Positions 34,210 through 44,020 of a DNA stretch of 45,280 bases are shown in pieces. The position numbers and the translations under genes were made by a program. The stretch covers positions 1 to 45,280 of the forward strand of contig NZ_JACJOO010000032.1 of NCBI RefSeq assembly GCF_014695575.1, read 5' to 3'. Each line of letters starts with the position of its first letter. The stretch's first letter is position 1. The notes under the pieces are model-generated. The model ran no database searches, had not been told where the DNA came from, and saw only the letters and a program-made list of their open reading frames with translations. This stretch comes from Leptolyngbya sp. FACHB-8. GTDB taxonomy: Bacteria > Cyanobacteriota > Cyanobacteriia > Elainellales > Elainellaceae.

Positions 34210-35298
34210 ATGGCAGACACAACCCTGGGCGTAGCCGTCATCGGCACAGGTTTTGGCCAGAAAATTCACATTCCTGGGTTGCAGGCTCACCATCGGACGA
34301 AGGTTGTGGCGGTACAGCACCGAGACATAGCGAAGGCCCAACAAGTAGCCGACGCTCACCAAATCCCCCATGCTTGCGCCACTGTTGAAGAAATTGTTGC
34401 TCTGCCAGACGTTCAGGCAGTCAGCATTTCTACCCCACCATTTCTACATTATGAGCAGGCCAAAATTGTTCTCCAAGCCGGGAAACACTTGCTGCTGGAG
34501 AAGCCAACAACGCTGACGGTAGAAGAAGCTCGGGTGTTGCAAAGCATCGCTCACCAGACAGGCGCTGTCACCGCGTTAGATTTTGAATTCCGGTTTGTGC
34601 CTGCCTGGATGCGCCTTTCAGAACTGCTGGCAGAAGGCTTCGTTGGTCAAAAGCGCCTGATCAAAATCGACTGGCTCGTATCAGGACGAGCCGACCCCAA
34701 CCGTCCCTGGAACTGGTATGCCCGCAAAGATCAGGGAGGTGGCGCATTGGGTGCGGTAGGTTCCCATATCTTTGATTACATCGCCTGGCTTTTTGGCCCC
34801 GTTCAGCGGCTTAGCGCCCGTCTCACTACTAGCATCCCAACCCGGCCTGACCCTGTTACGGGAACTCCCCAACCTGTCACTGCCGACGATACCGCAATGA
34901 TTGCCCTGGAATTAGCTGATGGAACTCCAGTGCAAGTTACGCTGAGCGCGGCCACTTATCAAGGACGGGGCCATTGGGTGGAGGTGTATGGCGATCGCGG
35001 CACCCTAGTCCTCGGTAGTGATCACCAAACCGACTACGTCCACGGTTTCAAACTCTGGGCCGCTCCAGCAGACGAACCCTTGACCGAAGTGGAAATCCCT
35101 GACCGTCTCCAATTCCCCCAGGTCTACCCGGATGGTCGCCTCGCGCCATTTATCCGAGTGGTGGATCAGTGGGTTAAAGGCATTGATGAAGGGCGATCGC
35201 TCACCCCCTCCCTCCCTGAAGGGATCGCCTCCCAACTGCTGATGGATCTCACCCACCAATCCAACGAAACGGGCACCTGGGTCAACGTACCCACCTAA
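34210..35298 (+). CDS. Gfo/Idh/MocA family oxidoreductase
   Basis: An NAD(P)-dependent dehydrogenase of unknown substrate, 362 residues from the ATG at 34210 (an upstream in-frame frame is not family-like). The Rossmann motif VAVIGTGFGQKIHIPGL is at about 8-24. The catalytic EKP motif is in LLLEKPTTLT, about 95-104, and the second domain contains GGGALGAVGSHIFDYIAWLFG (first part about 178-190) with the usual His. Members act on sugars, inositols or bile pigments (biliverdin reductase is one branch), which cannot be decided here. It faces uppS across a perfect palindrome. Confidence 0.92.
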   Translation: MADTTLGVAVIGTGFGQKIHIPGLQAHHRTKVVAVQHRDIAKAQQVADAHQIPHACATVEEIVALPDVQAVSISTPPFLHYEQAKIVLQAGKHLLLEKPTTLTVEEARVLQSIAHQTGAVTALDFEFRFVPAWMRLSELLAEGFVGQKRLIKIDWLVSGRADPNRPWNWYARKDQGGGALGAVGSHIFDYIAWLFGPVQRLSARLTTSIPTRPDPVTGTPQPVTADDTAMIALELADGTPVQVTLSAATYQGRGHWVEVYGDRGTLVLGSDHQTDYVHGFKLWAAPADEPLTEVEIPDRLQFPQVYPDGRLAPFIRVVDQWVKGIDEGRSLTPSLPEGIASQLLMDLTHQSNETGTWVNVPT

Positions 35299-35308
35299 TA
35301 AAGGGGCG

Positions 35309-35368
35309 ACAAACCCATAGAGGGGTAGGGGCGTAGCATGCTACGCCCCTACCCCTCTATGGGTTTGT
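35309..35368. terminator. 60-bp perfect palindrome between convergent genes
   Basis: 30 nt (ACAAACCCATAGAGGGGTAG through GGGCGTAGCA) are followed immediately by the exact reverse complement, with no loop; the centre is GCATGC. It lies 10 bp after the oxidoreductase stop and 2 bp before the uppS stop, and can serve both as a bidirectional terminator. Confidence 0.92.
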
Positions 35369-35370
35369 TC

Positions 35371-36138
35371 TTAATGTGATCCGGTGGTCTTTACCTTGCC
35401 AAAACGGCGATCACGCTTCTGGTAATCTGCTAGAGCCCGGTGGAACTCAGCCCGGTCAAAATCAGGCCAGAAGGTATCGGTTACATAGATTTCTGCATAG
35501 GCCATTTGCCACAGCAGGAAGTTACTAATCCGCATCTCACCACTGGTACGGATGAGCAGGTCAGGGTCACAGATACCGCTGGTGTAGAGGTGTCGCTCGA
35601 AGAGAGATTCGTCAATGTCTTCAGGTTGGAGGGTGCCCTGTTGAATCTGGGTAGCGATCGCCCGACATGCCTGCACAATCTCCTGCCGCCCACCATAATT
35701 GGTCGCAATGGTGAAGCGGATGCCCTGATTGTTGGCCGTTTGCTCCATCGACCGCTGAATCTCATCCTGTAGGGATTGGGGCAGCGCTAACAGATTTCCA
35801 GCGAAGCGGATTCGGACTCCTTCCGACATCATTTCTTTAAGCTCTTGCCGCAGCACCCGCTCAAACAGAGTCATTAAAAAGTCCACTTCTTCCAGTGGAC
35901 GTCCCCAGTTCTCCGTCGAAAAGGCATAGGCAGTCAGTGCTTCAACTCCCCAATCTCGGCAGCAGCGAAGGAGGTCTTTGAGGGCATCTACGCCCCGACG
36001 ATGCCCCATAATGCGGGGGAGCCCCCGTCTCTGTGCCCAGCGCCCGTTGCCATCCATAATGACCGCGACGTGCCGGGGCAGGCGATCGCGTTGTAGGTCA
36101 GCAGGCAACTCCCTAAGAACGGTTGGCTTTGCTGTCAT
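35371..36138 (-). CDS. uppS: Undecaprenyl diphosphate synthase (cis-prenyltransferase)
   Basis: Condenses isopentenyl units in the cis configuration to make the lipid carrier for peptidoglycan. 255 residues. Catalytic signature [14 protein letters not shown] with Asp29, then [12 protein letters not shown] and the C-terminal [20 protein letters not shown] and TDTFWPDF. These mark the substrate sites. The coding sequence overlaps the end of cdaA by 26 nt, so they form an operon, a conserved lysA-cdaA-uppS order in cyanobacteria. Confidence 0.98.
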   Translation of the reverse strand: MTAKPTVLRELPADLQRDRLPRHVAVIMDGNGRWAQRRGLPRIMGHRRGVDALKDLLRCCRDWGVEALTAYAFSTENWGRPLEEVDFLMTLFERVLRQELKEMMSEGVRIRFAGNLLALPQSLQDEIQRSMEQTANNQGIRFTIATNYGGRQEIVQACRAIATQIQQGTLQPEDIDESLFERHLYTSGICDPDLLIRTSGEMRISNFLLWQMAYAEIYVTDTFWPDFDRAEFHRALADYQKRDRRFGKVKTTGSH

Positions 36139-37054
36139 TTTTTCTCCGAGAAGCTGACGATGAAGGACGGATAGGCTTAAGGATGGATCGTAACCGCTCG
36201 CCGAGCTGACGACCCAGGCTACGCAACTGCGGAGCCACGGGCTCTCGCTCGACCGACTGAGAGAAACGGGCGACTAACAGTTCCCTCAGTTTACTGCTCG
36301 TTAGGGGTCGATTTAGTGTTCCCCGTTCCGCCAGAGAAATTGACCCTGTTTCTTCAGATACAACAATGCAAAGGCAATTTTCGACTCGCTCGGTAATTCC
36401 CATGGCGGCCCGGTGGCGAGTGCCTAGCTGTCGTGATGCAACCCGTTCAGACAGCGGCAAGATGACTCCAGCCGCCACAATACGATTAGCGCGAATCAGT
36501 ACCGCTCCGTCATGAAGCAGGGTTGAAGTTTGAAAAATTGTTTGTAAAAGTTCTTTAGAAAGTTCTGAATTAAGCCGTACTCCAGGCACCGAAAAATCCC
36601 GCTCATCCATGGGTGCGCCTGTTTCCAGCACCATCAATGCTCCCGTTCGATTCTGAGACAACTCTTTGACAGCATCGACGATCTCATCAATAACGTTGTC
36701 TGCCTTGGGGATGGTTTCCGTATTCGGTTGTAACAATTGTAAGATTTCGCCACGTCCAAGCTGCTCCAGGAACCGGCGAAATTCGTTTTGTAGAATCAGG
36801 GCCATTGCCACAGCGGCCCCAATGACGAGCTTTTCCAGCACAAAGCTGAGTAGCCTCAGCCCCAGTGTGTTGCTTAGGGCTGAGGCCAGCATTAGGACAA
36901 TCAGCCCTCGTACCATCCACAGCGTTCGGCGTTCTCCAATGATCACCAGAACCACATAGGTCAGTAAAAGGACCGATATCAGGTCAATTGCCGGAAGCAG
37001 TAAAGACTGAGTCCAGCCGAGGTTTGTCAGCCATTGCTTCAGCAGAGAACCCAT
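36113..37054 (-). CDS. cdaA: Diadenylate cyclase CdaA (c-di-AMP synthase)
   Basis: Makes c-di-AMP from two ATP. 313 residues from the ATG at 37054, with three N-terminal helices (about 15-35, 48-62 and 74-89) and a DAC domain. The DGA motif is at 182-184 (LHDGAVLI) and the RHR motif at 213-215 (GTRHRAAMG). The C-terminus is basic. A GTG at 37093 is a possible earlier start; neither has a good ribosome site. It overlaps uppS by 26 nt and follows lysA by about 220 bp. Confidence 0.96.
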   Translation of the reverse strand: MGSLLKQWLTNLGWTQSLLLPAIDLISVLLLTYVVLVIIGERRTLWMVRGLIVLMLASALSNTLGLRLLSFVLEKLVIGAAVAMALILQNEFRRFLEQLGRGEILQLLQPNTETIPKADNVIDEIVDAVKELSQNRTGALMVLETGAPMDERDFSVPGVRLNSELSKELLQTIFQTSTLLHDGAVLIRANRIVAAGVILPLSERVASRQLGTRHRAAMGITERVENCLCIVVSEETGSISLAERGTLNRPLTSSKLRELLVARFSQSVEREPVAPQLRSLGRQLGERLRSILKPIRPSSSASRRKNDSKANRS

Positions 37055-37276
37055 CAGACTAGAGCTGGAGTTGGTCGATGGCCGAGACAGCACAGGGCTG
37101 TATGACGGCGAGGAGCAGGTGTAAACGGAAAGACAGATTCCAGGTAACAGGATTAGCTAACTTAGCATACCCATTGAGATGGGCCAAGAAAGCGGGTATG
37201 TTACCGCGCTCCCCTGTTTTCCCTCAATCTACACTCCGATCGCTCCTATCGTACAATTCGACGGGAATTCTCTCGA

Positions 37277-38677
37277 TCAGCTTTTTTGTAAACGTTCGGG
37301 AAGACGATCCTGCCGCACCAGGTCGGCATAAGTCTCTCGCTGAAGGATGAGATTTGCTTCGCCATCACGAACCAACACTGCTGCTGGGCGAGTCAATCGG
37401 TTGTAGTTTGAGGCCATGCTGTAATTGTAGGCTCCGGTCGCCATCACAACGACCACGTCTCCCGGCTCCGTTTCAGGAAGCTTGGCATCTTTGATCACAA
37501 TGTCGCCCGATTCGCAGTGCTTCCCGGCGATCGCCACCGACTCTGTCATAGGAGCCGACATCTTACTCGCTGCCGCTACCCGATACACCGACTGGTAAGT
37601 AATGGGGCGAGGGTTGTCAGACATACCACCATCGACCGTGACATAGGTGCGAATGCCGGGAACCGTCTTCTGGCTACCCACGGTGTAGGCCGTGACGCAG
37701 GAGGAACCGATGAGCGATCGCCCTGGCTCAGAAACCAACCGTGGCAATGGGAAGCCTTTTTCTTCACACGCTTTCACCACACCATCACAAATAATCTTCA
37801 CCCACGCATCAATACTTGGAGGATCATCCGACTCCACGTAGCGAATGCCCAGACCGCCACCCACATCCAGCTCGGTGATGGGCAGGCCGTACTCCTTCGC
37901 CTTCTGCATCCAGTTCACCAGCACGCCAGTTAAATCCTGGTGGGGTTGCAGTTCGAAAATCTGGGAACCGATGTGCGCGTGCAGACCAATGCAGTTTAAG
38001 ACAGGGTTTTTCTGGATGAATTCAAACACCGACTCCAGTTGGTCGGGGTCAAAGCCGAACTTGCTATCCAGGTGGCCGGTGCGAATGTATTCGTGGGTGT
38101 GACACTCGATGCCAGGGGTGAGCCGCAGCATAATTCGAATGCTGGATTGGTTAGTGCGTCCGGCCAACTCTACCAGTTGCTTTAACTCGTACCAGTTGTC
38201 AACGACAATGGTGATTTTGGCGGCGATCGCCATCTCCAACTCATCTACGGACTTATTGTTGCCGTGCATATAGATAGTGTCGGAAGCCAGGCCAGCTTGT
38301 AGAGCTGTGTATAACTCGCCACCCGAAACGACATCGATGCCCAGTCCTTCATCCCCGACAATGGCGTCCACCGCCAGGCAATTCCAGGCTTTTGAGGCGT
38401 AAATCACCAGGGAATCGCCGGGGTAATGAGTCTTGAAGGCATCCCGATACTGGCGGCAAGCAGTACGCAAGCCTTCTTCATCAAGAATGTAAAGCGGTGA
38501 GCCGAATTGCTTTACCAGGGTCACTACATCGCAGCCCCCCACTTCCAGGTGGTCTTTCTCGTTGACCTGAGCGGTCAGCGGCATCAGCAGTTGGTTGGGG
38601 GAGGTTTGCTCCGGGCGGGACTCAGGAATGTACTGGCGACCGGAATCAGCGGAGGCCGCAACGGGAGTGGAGACCAT
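37277..38677 (-). CDS. lysA: Diaminopimelate decarboxylase
   Basis: Last step of lysine synthesis: decarboxylates meso-diaminopimelate with pyridoxal phosphate. 466 residues with a 35-residue N-terminal extension that is common in cyanobacteria. The PLP lysine is Lys96 (YASKAWN). GLHAHIGSQIF and VGGGLGI lie in the barrel, and the C-terminal domain has GKHCESGD with the catalytic Cys, plus ATGAYNYSMASNYN. AAGGAT precedes the ATG. Upstream of cdaA and uppS in the same direction. Confidence 0.98.
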   Translation of the reverse strand: MVSTPVAASADSGRQYIPESRPEQTSPNQLLMPLTAQVNEKDHLEVGGCDVVTLVKQFGSPLYILDEEGLRTACRQYRDAFKTHYPGDSLVIYASKAWNCLAVDAIVGDEGLGIDVVSGGELYTALQAGLASDTIYMHGNNKSVDELEMAIAAKITIVVDNWYELKQLVELAGRTNQSSIRIMLRLTPGIECHTHEYIRTGHLDSKFGFDPDQLESVFEFIQKNPVLNCIGLHAHIGSQIFELQPHQDLTGVLVNWMQKAKEYGLPITELDVGGGLGIRYVESDDPPSIDAWVKIICDGVVKACEEKGFPLPRLVSEPGRSLIGSSCVTAYTVGSQKTVPGIRTYVTVDGGMSDNPRPITYQSVYRVAAASKMSAPMTESVAIAGKHCESGDIVIKDAKLPETEPGDVVVVMATGAYNYSMASNYNRLTRPAAVLVRDGEANLILQRETYADLVRQDRLPERLQKS

Positions 38678-38838
38678 GAGGACAATCCTTGAACGAGGGA
38701 TGTAGAAAAAACTTCAGGGTGAAGGGAGGCAGGGTTCGACGGTCACTATCCCAAACGGGGGTAAGCTGACGCATCGCTGCCAGGATCCATCTTCCCAGTG
38801 TACAATCGGGCGCGGTCACTCGTTAAGCGATCAATTCG

Positions 38839-39495
38839 ATGGCTGTTAGCGAATTTTGTCATACCGCTGTGAACACCTTATATCTGCATCCGTTGACATC
38901 TGAATGGATTCCCGCCGCCGTGGAACTGGATCAAAAATTCCTGGGCGGTCTATGGTCAGCAGATGGATACCAGAGAGAAATTGATAGCCCTAATGGGCTT
39001 TTGATTGCTCTCAGCACCCCAGATTCTCGTTTTTCAGGAGAAACCGGGGATCTAAACCCTGTAACAGGCTCGTGGGTGGGTGAGTTGCAAAACCCCAAGT
39101 GTCTGGGGTCTTTGATTGGGTTTGGTGCTCTTTGGATGATTCTTGATGAGGCTCATATTACGCTGCTTGTTGTTGACGAGGCATACCGAGGGCATGGATT
39201 AGGACGATCGCTCCTGATAGCCCTACTCGAAGCCGCACGCCATCACGATATGGCGCGGGCAACGTTGGAAGTTCGGCCCTCGAATGAAGCAGCGATCGCT
39301 CTCTACACCTCTTTCGGCTTCAAAGAAGCAGGTCGTCGCAAGCAGTATTACCATACCCCCATCGAAGACGCGTTAATTCTTTGGTGCAGTGGGTTGCAAT
39401 CTCAAGAATTTGCGGATAACCTCTGTCTCTGGAAGGAGGAGTTAGGCGATCGCTTAAAGCAGAGTGGATGGAAGATCGAAGAAGCTGGTGTTTGA
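38839..39495 (+). CDS. rimI: GNAT acetyltransferase, RimI type
   Basis: Probable N-terminal alanine acetyltransferase of ribosomal protein S18, 218 residues. The core is typical: LLVVDEAYRGHGLGRSLLIA (acetyl-CoA loop with R-G-x-G-x-G/S, about 113-132), LEVRPSNEAAIALYTSFGF and RKQYYHTPIEDALIL. There are an extra N-terminal 40 residues and an insert near 62-90 (FSGETGDLNPVTGSW). Divergent from lysA and upstream of clpC, as in other cyanobacteria. Confidence 0.93.
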   Translation: MAVSEFCHTAVNTLYLHPLTSEWIPAAVELDQKFLGGLWSADGYQREIDSPNGLLIALSTPDSRFSGETGDLNPVTGSWVGELQNPKCLGSLIGFGALWMILDEAHITLLVVDEAYRGHGLGRSLLIALLEAARHHDMARATLEVRPSNEAAIALYTSFGFKEAGRRKQYYHTPIEDALILWCSGLQSQEFADNLCLWKEELGDRLKQSGWKIEEAGV

Positions 39496-39794
39496 AGCTT
39501 ACAGCCGATCTCCATTACGAATTTTCTGCGCGGGTAAGAAGCTCATTGGGCCTCTGATCCTCGCTCTAGTGTGCTGTTCTTGACAGATGTCCCCCCTTCC
39601 AGACAGGATTACTGCTCGGAACCAAAATCTTTCTAAACGATGGCAGGTTAAGCCTGAATTAATCGAAATATCGTGCGATCGTCCTGGTATGGGCGGGGAT
39701 CACCCAGTGCTGATACGGCTGTAGCAGTACCGGTGTTGCTATTTCCCTATGCTAAAATCAGCGTACCGGCTCGCAGCAGGTGATATAGACTGCC
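39496..39794. other. Upstream region of clpC
   Basis: 299 bp. TAAAAT at about 39752-39757 (in CTATGCTAAAATCAGC) is a candidate -10 box, about 40 bp ahead of the ATG. No CtsR-like operator or CIRCE palindrome is seen. Confidence 0.35.
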
Positions 39795-42275
39795 ATGTTT
39801 GAACGCTTCACTGAGAAAGCCATTAAAGTGATTATGCTCGCCCAGGAGGAGGCTCGCCGCCTGGGTCACAACTTTGTTGGAACCGAACAGATCCTCCTGG
39901 GTCTGATCGGGGAAGGCACCGGGGTTGCCGCCAAAGTCTTGAAATCCATGGGTGTCAACCTGAAGGATGCTCGCATTGAGGTCGAAAAAATTATTGGCCG
40001 GGGTTCGGGCTTCGTCGCGGTTGAAATTCCCTTCACCCCACGGGCGAAACGGGTTTTAGAGCTATCTCTGGAAGAAGCTCGTCAACTAGGCCACAACTAC
40101 ATCGGTACCGAGCACCTCCTGTTGGGGTTGATTCGGGAAGGTGAAGGTGTCGCCGCGCGCGTGCTGGAAAACCTGGGCGTAGACCTTTCCAAGGTGCGTA
40201 CCCAAGTCATCCGGATGCTGGGCGAAACTGCCGAAGTATCGACGGGCGGTAGCCAGGGCCGCACCAAGACACCAACCCTGGACGAATTCGGTTCTAACCT
40301 GACCCAGATGGCCTCTGAAGGCAAGCTGGATCCAGTAGTAGGCCGTCAGAAAGAAATCGAGCGGGTCATTCAAATCCTCGGTCGCCGTACTAAGAACAAC
40401 CCGGTGCTGATTGGGGAACCCGGCGTGGGTAAGACCGCGATCGCCGAAGGTTTGGCCCAACGTATCGCCAATGGCGACGTTCCCGACATCCTTGAAGATA
40501 AACGGGTCGTCACTTTGGACATCGGTTTGTTGGTGGCTGGCACCAAGTATCGAGGGGAGTTTGAAGAACGCCTCAAGAAAATCATGGATGAAATCCGGCA
40601 GGCCGGAAACGTCATCCTGGTCATCGACGAAGTTCACACCCTCATCGGGGCAGGGGCGGCAGAAGGCGCGATCGACGCGGCCAATATACTGAAGCCCGCA
40701 CTGGCTCGCGGTGAACTTCAATGTATCGGTGCCACAACCCTGGATGAGTACCGCAAGCACATTGAGCGAGATGCGGCACTGGAACGCCGTTTCCAGCCCG
40801 TCATGGTGGGCGAACCCACGGTCGATGAAACCATCGAAATTCTGCGGGGGTTGCGCGATCGCTACGAGCAACACCACAAACTCAAAATCTCCGACGAGGC
40901 TCTGGACGCCGCTGCCAAGCTGTCGGATCGGTACATTTCAGACCGCTACCTGCCCGACAAGGCCATCGACTTGGTGGACGAAGCCGGTTCTCGGGTGCGC
41001 CTGATCAACTCCCAGTTGCCCCCGGCAGCGAAAGAGCTGGATAAGGAACTGCGTCAGGTTCTCAAAGAGAAAGATGATGCGGTTCGTTCCCAGAACTTCG
41101 AGCGGGCAGGTGAACTGCGTGAGCGGGAGATGGAGATCAAGCAAGAGATCCGCTCCATCGCTCAGGCGAAGAAGACCGAGTCTACGGATGGCGAAGACAC
41201 CACCAGCCCCGTGGTAACGGAAGAGGACATCGCTCAAATCGTTGCCTCCTGGACGGGCGTTCCGGTGAACAAGCTGACGGAATCCGAGTCCGAGCGCTTG
41301 CTGCACATGGAAGACACGCTCCACGGTCGCATCATTGGCCAAGACGAAGCGGTGAAAGCGGTATCTCGCGCCATCCGTCGGGCACGGGTTGGTTTGAAGA
41401 ACCCCAACCGTCCGATCGCCAGCTTCATCTTCTCTGGACCGACTGGGGTGGGTAAGACCGAGCTGACCAAGGCTCTGGCTTCCTACTTCTTCGGTTCCGA
41501 AGATGCCATGATCCGTCTGGATATGTCGGAATACATGGAGCGCCACACCGTATCCAAGCTGATCGGTTCGCCTCCAGGTTATGTGGGCTACAACGAAGGC
41601 GGTCAGTTGACTGAAGCCGTTCGTCGTCGTCCTTACACCGTGGTGCTGTTTGACGAAATCGAAAAAGCACACCCCGACGTGTTCAACATGCTGCTGCAAA
41701 TCCTGGAAGATGGTCGCCTGACCGATGCCAAGGGTCGCACAGTGGACTTCAAGAACACCCTGCTGATCATGACCTCCAACATTGGTTCCAAGGTGATCGA
41801 GAAGGGTGGCGGCGGCCTCGGTTTCGAGTTCTCCGACAATGGCGATGCGTCCGAGTCTCAGTACAACCGCATTCGCTCGTTGGTGAACGAAGAACTGAAG
41901 CAGTACTTCCGGCCTGAGTTCCTCAACCGGGTTGACGAGATCATTGTCTTCCGTCAGCTCAAGAAGGACGAGGTCAAGGAGATCGCCGACATCATGCTCA
42001 AAGAGGTGTTTGTTCGCCTCACCGAGCGCGGTATCACTCTGGAAGTGACCGAGAAGTTCAAGGATCGCCTGGTGGAAGAGGGCTATAACCCCAGCTACGG
42101 GGCACGACCGCTCCGCCGAGCCATCATGCGCCTGCTGGAAGATTCCCTCGCTGAGGAAATCCTCTCCGGTCGCATCAAAGACGGTGATGTTGCCGTCGTA
42201 GATGTGGGTGATGACGGTCAGGTACAGGTTGCCTCGGGTGAACGGCGCGAGCTGTTACCTCAAGCGGCAGAATAA
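39795..42275 (+). CDS. clpC: ClpC AAA+ chaperone, ClpP partner
   Basis: An Hsp100 unfoldase for the ClpP/ClpR protease, 826 residues. Two Clp N-domains (about 4-70 and 80-145), first AAA+ module with Walker A GEPGVGKT (207-214), a UVR-like coiled segment (about 420-450, [21 protein letters not shown] region), second AAA+ module with GPTGVGKT (about 549-556) and [15 protein letters not shown]. Essential in cyanobacteria. The C-terminus lacks a long extra tail. A palindromic terminator follows. Likely monocistronic. Confidence 0.98.
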   Translation: MFERFTEKAIKVIMLAQEEARRLGHNFVGTEQILLGLIGEGTGVAAKVLKSMGVNLKDARIEVEKIIGRGSGFVAVEIPFTPRAKRVLELSLEEARQLGHNYIGTEHLLLGLIREGEGVAARVLENLGVDLSKVRTQVIRMLGETAEVSTGGSQGRTKTPTLDEFGSNLTQMASEGKLDPVVGRQKEIERVIQILGRRTKNNPVLIGEPGVGKTAIAEGLAQRIANGDVPDILEDKRVVTLDIGLLVAGTKYRGEFEERLKKIMDEIRQAGNVILVIDEVHTLIGAGAAEGAIDAANILKPALARGELQCIGATTLDEYRKHIERDAALERRFQPVMVGEPTVDETIEILRGLRDRYEQHHKLKISDEALDAAAKLSDRYISDRYLPDKAIDLVDEAGSRVRLINSQLPPAAKELDKELRQVLKEKDDAVRSQNFERAGELREREMEIKQEIRSIAQAKKTESTDGEDTTSPVVTEEDIAQIVASWTGVPVNKLTESESERLLHMEDTLHGRIIGQDEAVKAVSRAIRRARVGLKNPNRPIASFIFSGPTGVGKTELTKALASYFFGSEDAMIRLDMSEYMERHTVSKLIGSPPGYVGYNEGGQLTEAVRRRPYTVVLFDEIEKAHPDVFNMLLQILEDGRLTDAKGRTVDFKNTLLIMTSNIGSKVIEKGGGGLGFEFSDNGDASESQYNRIRSLVNEELKQYFRPEFLNRVDEIIVFRQLKKDEVKEIADIMLKEVFVRLTERGITLEVTEKFKDRLVEEGYNPSYGARPLRRAIMRLLEDSLAEEILSGRIKDGDVAVVDVGDDGQVQVASGERRELLPQAAE

Positions 42276-42294
42276 GCAAGTTGATTGAATTGTA

Positions 42295-42330
42295 AAAAAA
42301 AGGGGGGCGCGATCGCGCCCCCCTTTTTTA
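42295..42330. terminator. clpC terminator with an internal HIP1 core
   Basis: A run of A, GGGGGGCGC, GATC, then the exact complement and a run of T. The palindrome has no loop. Its centre is GCGCGATCGCGC, which contains the HIP1 octamer GCGATCGC. Confidence 0.92.
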
Positions 42331-42449
42331 CTGTTTAGTTTTGTGAACTAATAATGGTTACCAAGTGCTAGATTAATCTATCTGCACAACCAATTAGTAC
42401 CTGACTGTATTTCAATGTATTAGAGCTTTATTGGAATGCGGCTTTTAAG

Positions 42450-42956
42450 CTATAAATCAACACATCTAGTACCTCCTAACAACTCATCAATTGAATGTAA
42501 TAGAGACTTGGGAATTCTACAATTTTCAACAGCTTGGAGAGTTAGGCCATTCTCTTCTAGGAAAATTAACTCAGCTTCCATATAAGACACATTCAAAATA
42601 TAACCAGCTAATCCTTCACCATTACTGATTGAGAATAGCCAGTCTGAAAATGTAGGCCAAATATTATAGTACGTGTTCTCGTCAATCAAAATGCGAAAGC
42701 ACAACTGGTAACTACAGAATATACTTCGGCGAATTTGAGAGGTACATTCTTCCCCAGAACGTATGTGATTGTTTGCAATGATAATTCTCCACTCCTTATC
42801 AAAACCCTGCTCATATTCTGTGAAAAAGGGATCATCTAGTCGTGTCTGAAAGCCGTAGTCCTCTGAGCGTGTCATGTACGCTAACGTTTCTCTGTCCTCA
42901 CCTGTTAGTTCGGGCTGTAAGCTAAGAATTAGACCGATTTCAAAGGCAGTACCCAT
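42450..42956 (-). CDS. Unrecognised protein near a toxin-antitoxin remnant
   Basis: A 168-residue soluble, acidic protein that I do not recognise. It has a short hydrophobic start (IGLILSLQPEL), a segment EYEQGFDKEWRIIIANNHI, a possible cysteine-rich stretch and a leucine-rich end. A+T content is higher than in clpC, with poor matches to local codon use, so it may be acquired. It is convergent with clpC and lies next to toxin remnants. An immunity or defence role is possible but not supported by any motif. Confidence 0.6.
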   Translation of the reverse strand: MGTAFEIGLILSLQPELTGEDRETLAYMTRSEDYGFQTRLDDPFFTEYEQGFDKEWRIIIANNHIRSGEECTSQIRRSIFCSYQLCFRILIDENTYYNIWPTFSDWLFSISNGEGLAGYILNVSYMEAELIFLEENGLTLQAVENCRIPKSLLHSIDELLGGTRCVDL

Positions 42957-43044
42957 AAGACTTCTGATAAAAGTAGTAACTTTGTCTCAAAATTAACAAT
43001 GATCTCTCAAGTACCATCCTCATAGAGGTTAGTCTACAAGCAAT

Positions 43045-43352
43045 AAACTTAGATGCGATGTATAGCCCATCATCGAACAGCTTGAACGGGGTGAGTTATA
43101 AGGAGATCAAATATCCGGAATAGGTTATGAAGTTTTCAAATTGAGAGGCCGTAATAGTGATACTCAGAAGGGCAAAAATGCTGACTATCGTTTGATTGAT
43201 ATGTTAAGACGAGCACAGGAATTATTCTATTAACGATTTACATAAAATCTGAACAAATTGATATCGCAGCGGATGATATCCGGAGCATCATTACACAAGA
43301 TGAGCGTCTGCAAATTAGCGATAAAGAGGATGAAGGGGAGGAAGCGATATGA
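43045..43352 (+). pseudogene. RelE/ParE-type toxin remnant, two stops and a frameshift
   Basis: Frame 1 reads PIIEQLERGEL, stop, GDQISGIGYEVFKLRGRN, SDTQKGKNADYRL; frame 2 continues IILLTIYIKSEQIDIAADDI. Joined, this matches RelE-family toxins of the type GDQIPGIG...NSD.QKGK..YR...IL.TIYSKSEQ, from memory. In-frame stops are at 43063-43065 (TAG) and 43099-43101 (TAA). A single-base deletion in a G-run near 43218 would explain the frame change. No start codon remains. Its last stop codon overlaps the start of the next antitoxin gene (ATGA). Confidence 0.75.
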
Positions 43353-43681
43353 CGATTGATGCGATCGCATTACCCATAGAAAAAATTTCTGAGTTCTGTC
43401 ACAAATGGCAGGTCATTGAGTTTGCTCTATTTGGTTCTGTCTTGCGCGAAGACTTCCGCCCTGATAGCGACATTGATGTCATGGTTCAATTTCACCCAGA
43501 CGCTCATCCTACATTCGGGAGCCTGGATCAGATGGAAGCTGAGTTAAAAACTATTTTTCATCGAGACGTTGATTTAGTTACACGTCAAGGTATTGAAGCC
43601 AGCCGCAATTACTTACGGCGAAAAGAGATTCTTTCCTCGGCTCAGGTCATCTATGCAACGGGATCTTCAATTCCTGCTTGA
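43349..43681 (+). CDS. MNT nucleotidyltransferase antitoxin, second copy
   Basis: A 110-residue protein similar to that at 26523. The signature is intact: Gly29-Ser30 and Asp41, Asp43 (SDIDVMV), followed by a FHRDVDLVTRQG helix. The ATG overlaps the end of the decayed RelE-type toxin. Its coding sequence runs 29 nt into the downstream HEPN frame. The partner toxin is broken, so the antitoxin is now without a full-length toxin in this locus. Confidence 0.93.
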   Translation: MTIDAIALPIEKISEFCHKWQVIEFALFGSVLREDFRPDSDIDVMVQFHPDAHPTFGSLDQMEAELKTIFHRDVDLVTRQGIEASRNYLRRKEILSSAQVIYATGSSIPA

Positions 43682-43973
43682 TATGCTGCAATCCGCAGAA
43701 CTAATCAAGACTTACATTGCCCAATGTTCTAAAGATGAATTCATTAAAAATATACAGCTTCAAGATTCAGTAATTCGGAGGCTCTTGGTAATTGCTGAAG
43801 CGGCAAGACGCGTTTCAGAGACAACTCGGTAGGTATTGCCAAATATCTCATGGCACGAGATTAGTGGAATGCGAAATCGGCTAGTGCACGAATACGATGA
43901 TGTTAATCTCAACATCGTTTGGGATGTAGTTGAATTTGAAATATCTCCTCTAATTGAGGAGCTAAAGTCGTGA
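43653..43973 (+). pseudogene. HEPN (HepT-like) toxin broken by one nonsense codon
   Basis: A frame of 107 codons beginning MQRDLQFLLDMLQSAELI contains one stop: TAG at 43830-43832 (codon 60). Reading continues in the same frame to 43973: VLPNISWHEISGMRNRLVHE, then YDDVNLNIVWDVVEFEISPL. The R-x4-H-x-Y motif (Arg74, His79, Tyr81) is intact after the stop, at the same numbers as the intact toxin at 26851. The flanking codons (TTR, then VLP) suggest a CAG to TAG change, as Gln is usual there. The truncated product would lack the active motif. Confidence 0.9.
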
Positions 43974-44020
43974 ATTCCACCTGAATCCTGAGGTTGATGG
44001 TGGCGATCGCCCTAACCACT

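Noticed and set aside
43045-43352. Programmed frameshift in the RelE-like region
   Set aside because: Two extra in-frame stops and no start codon make decay the simpler reading.
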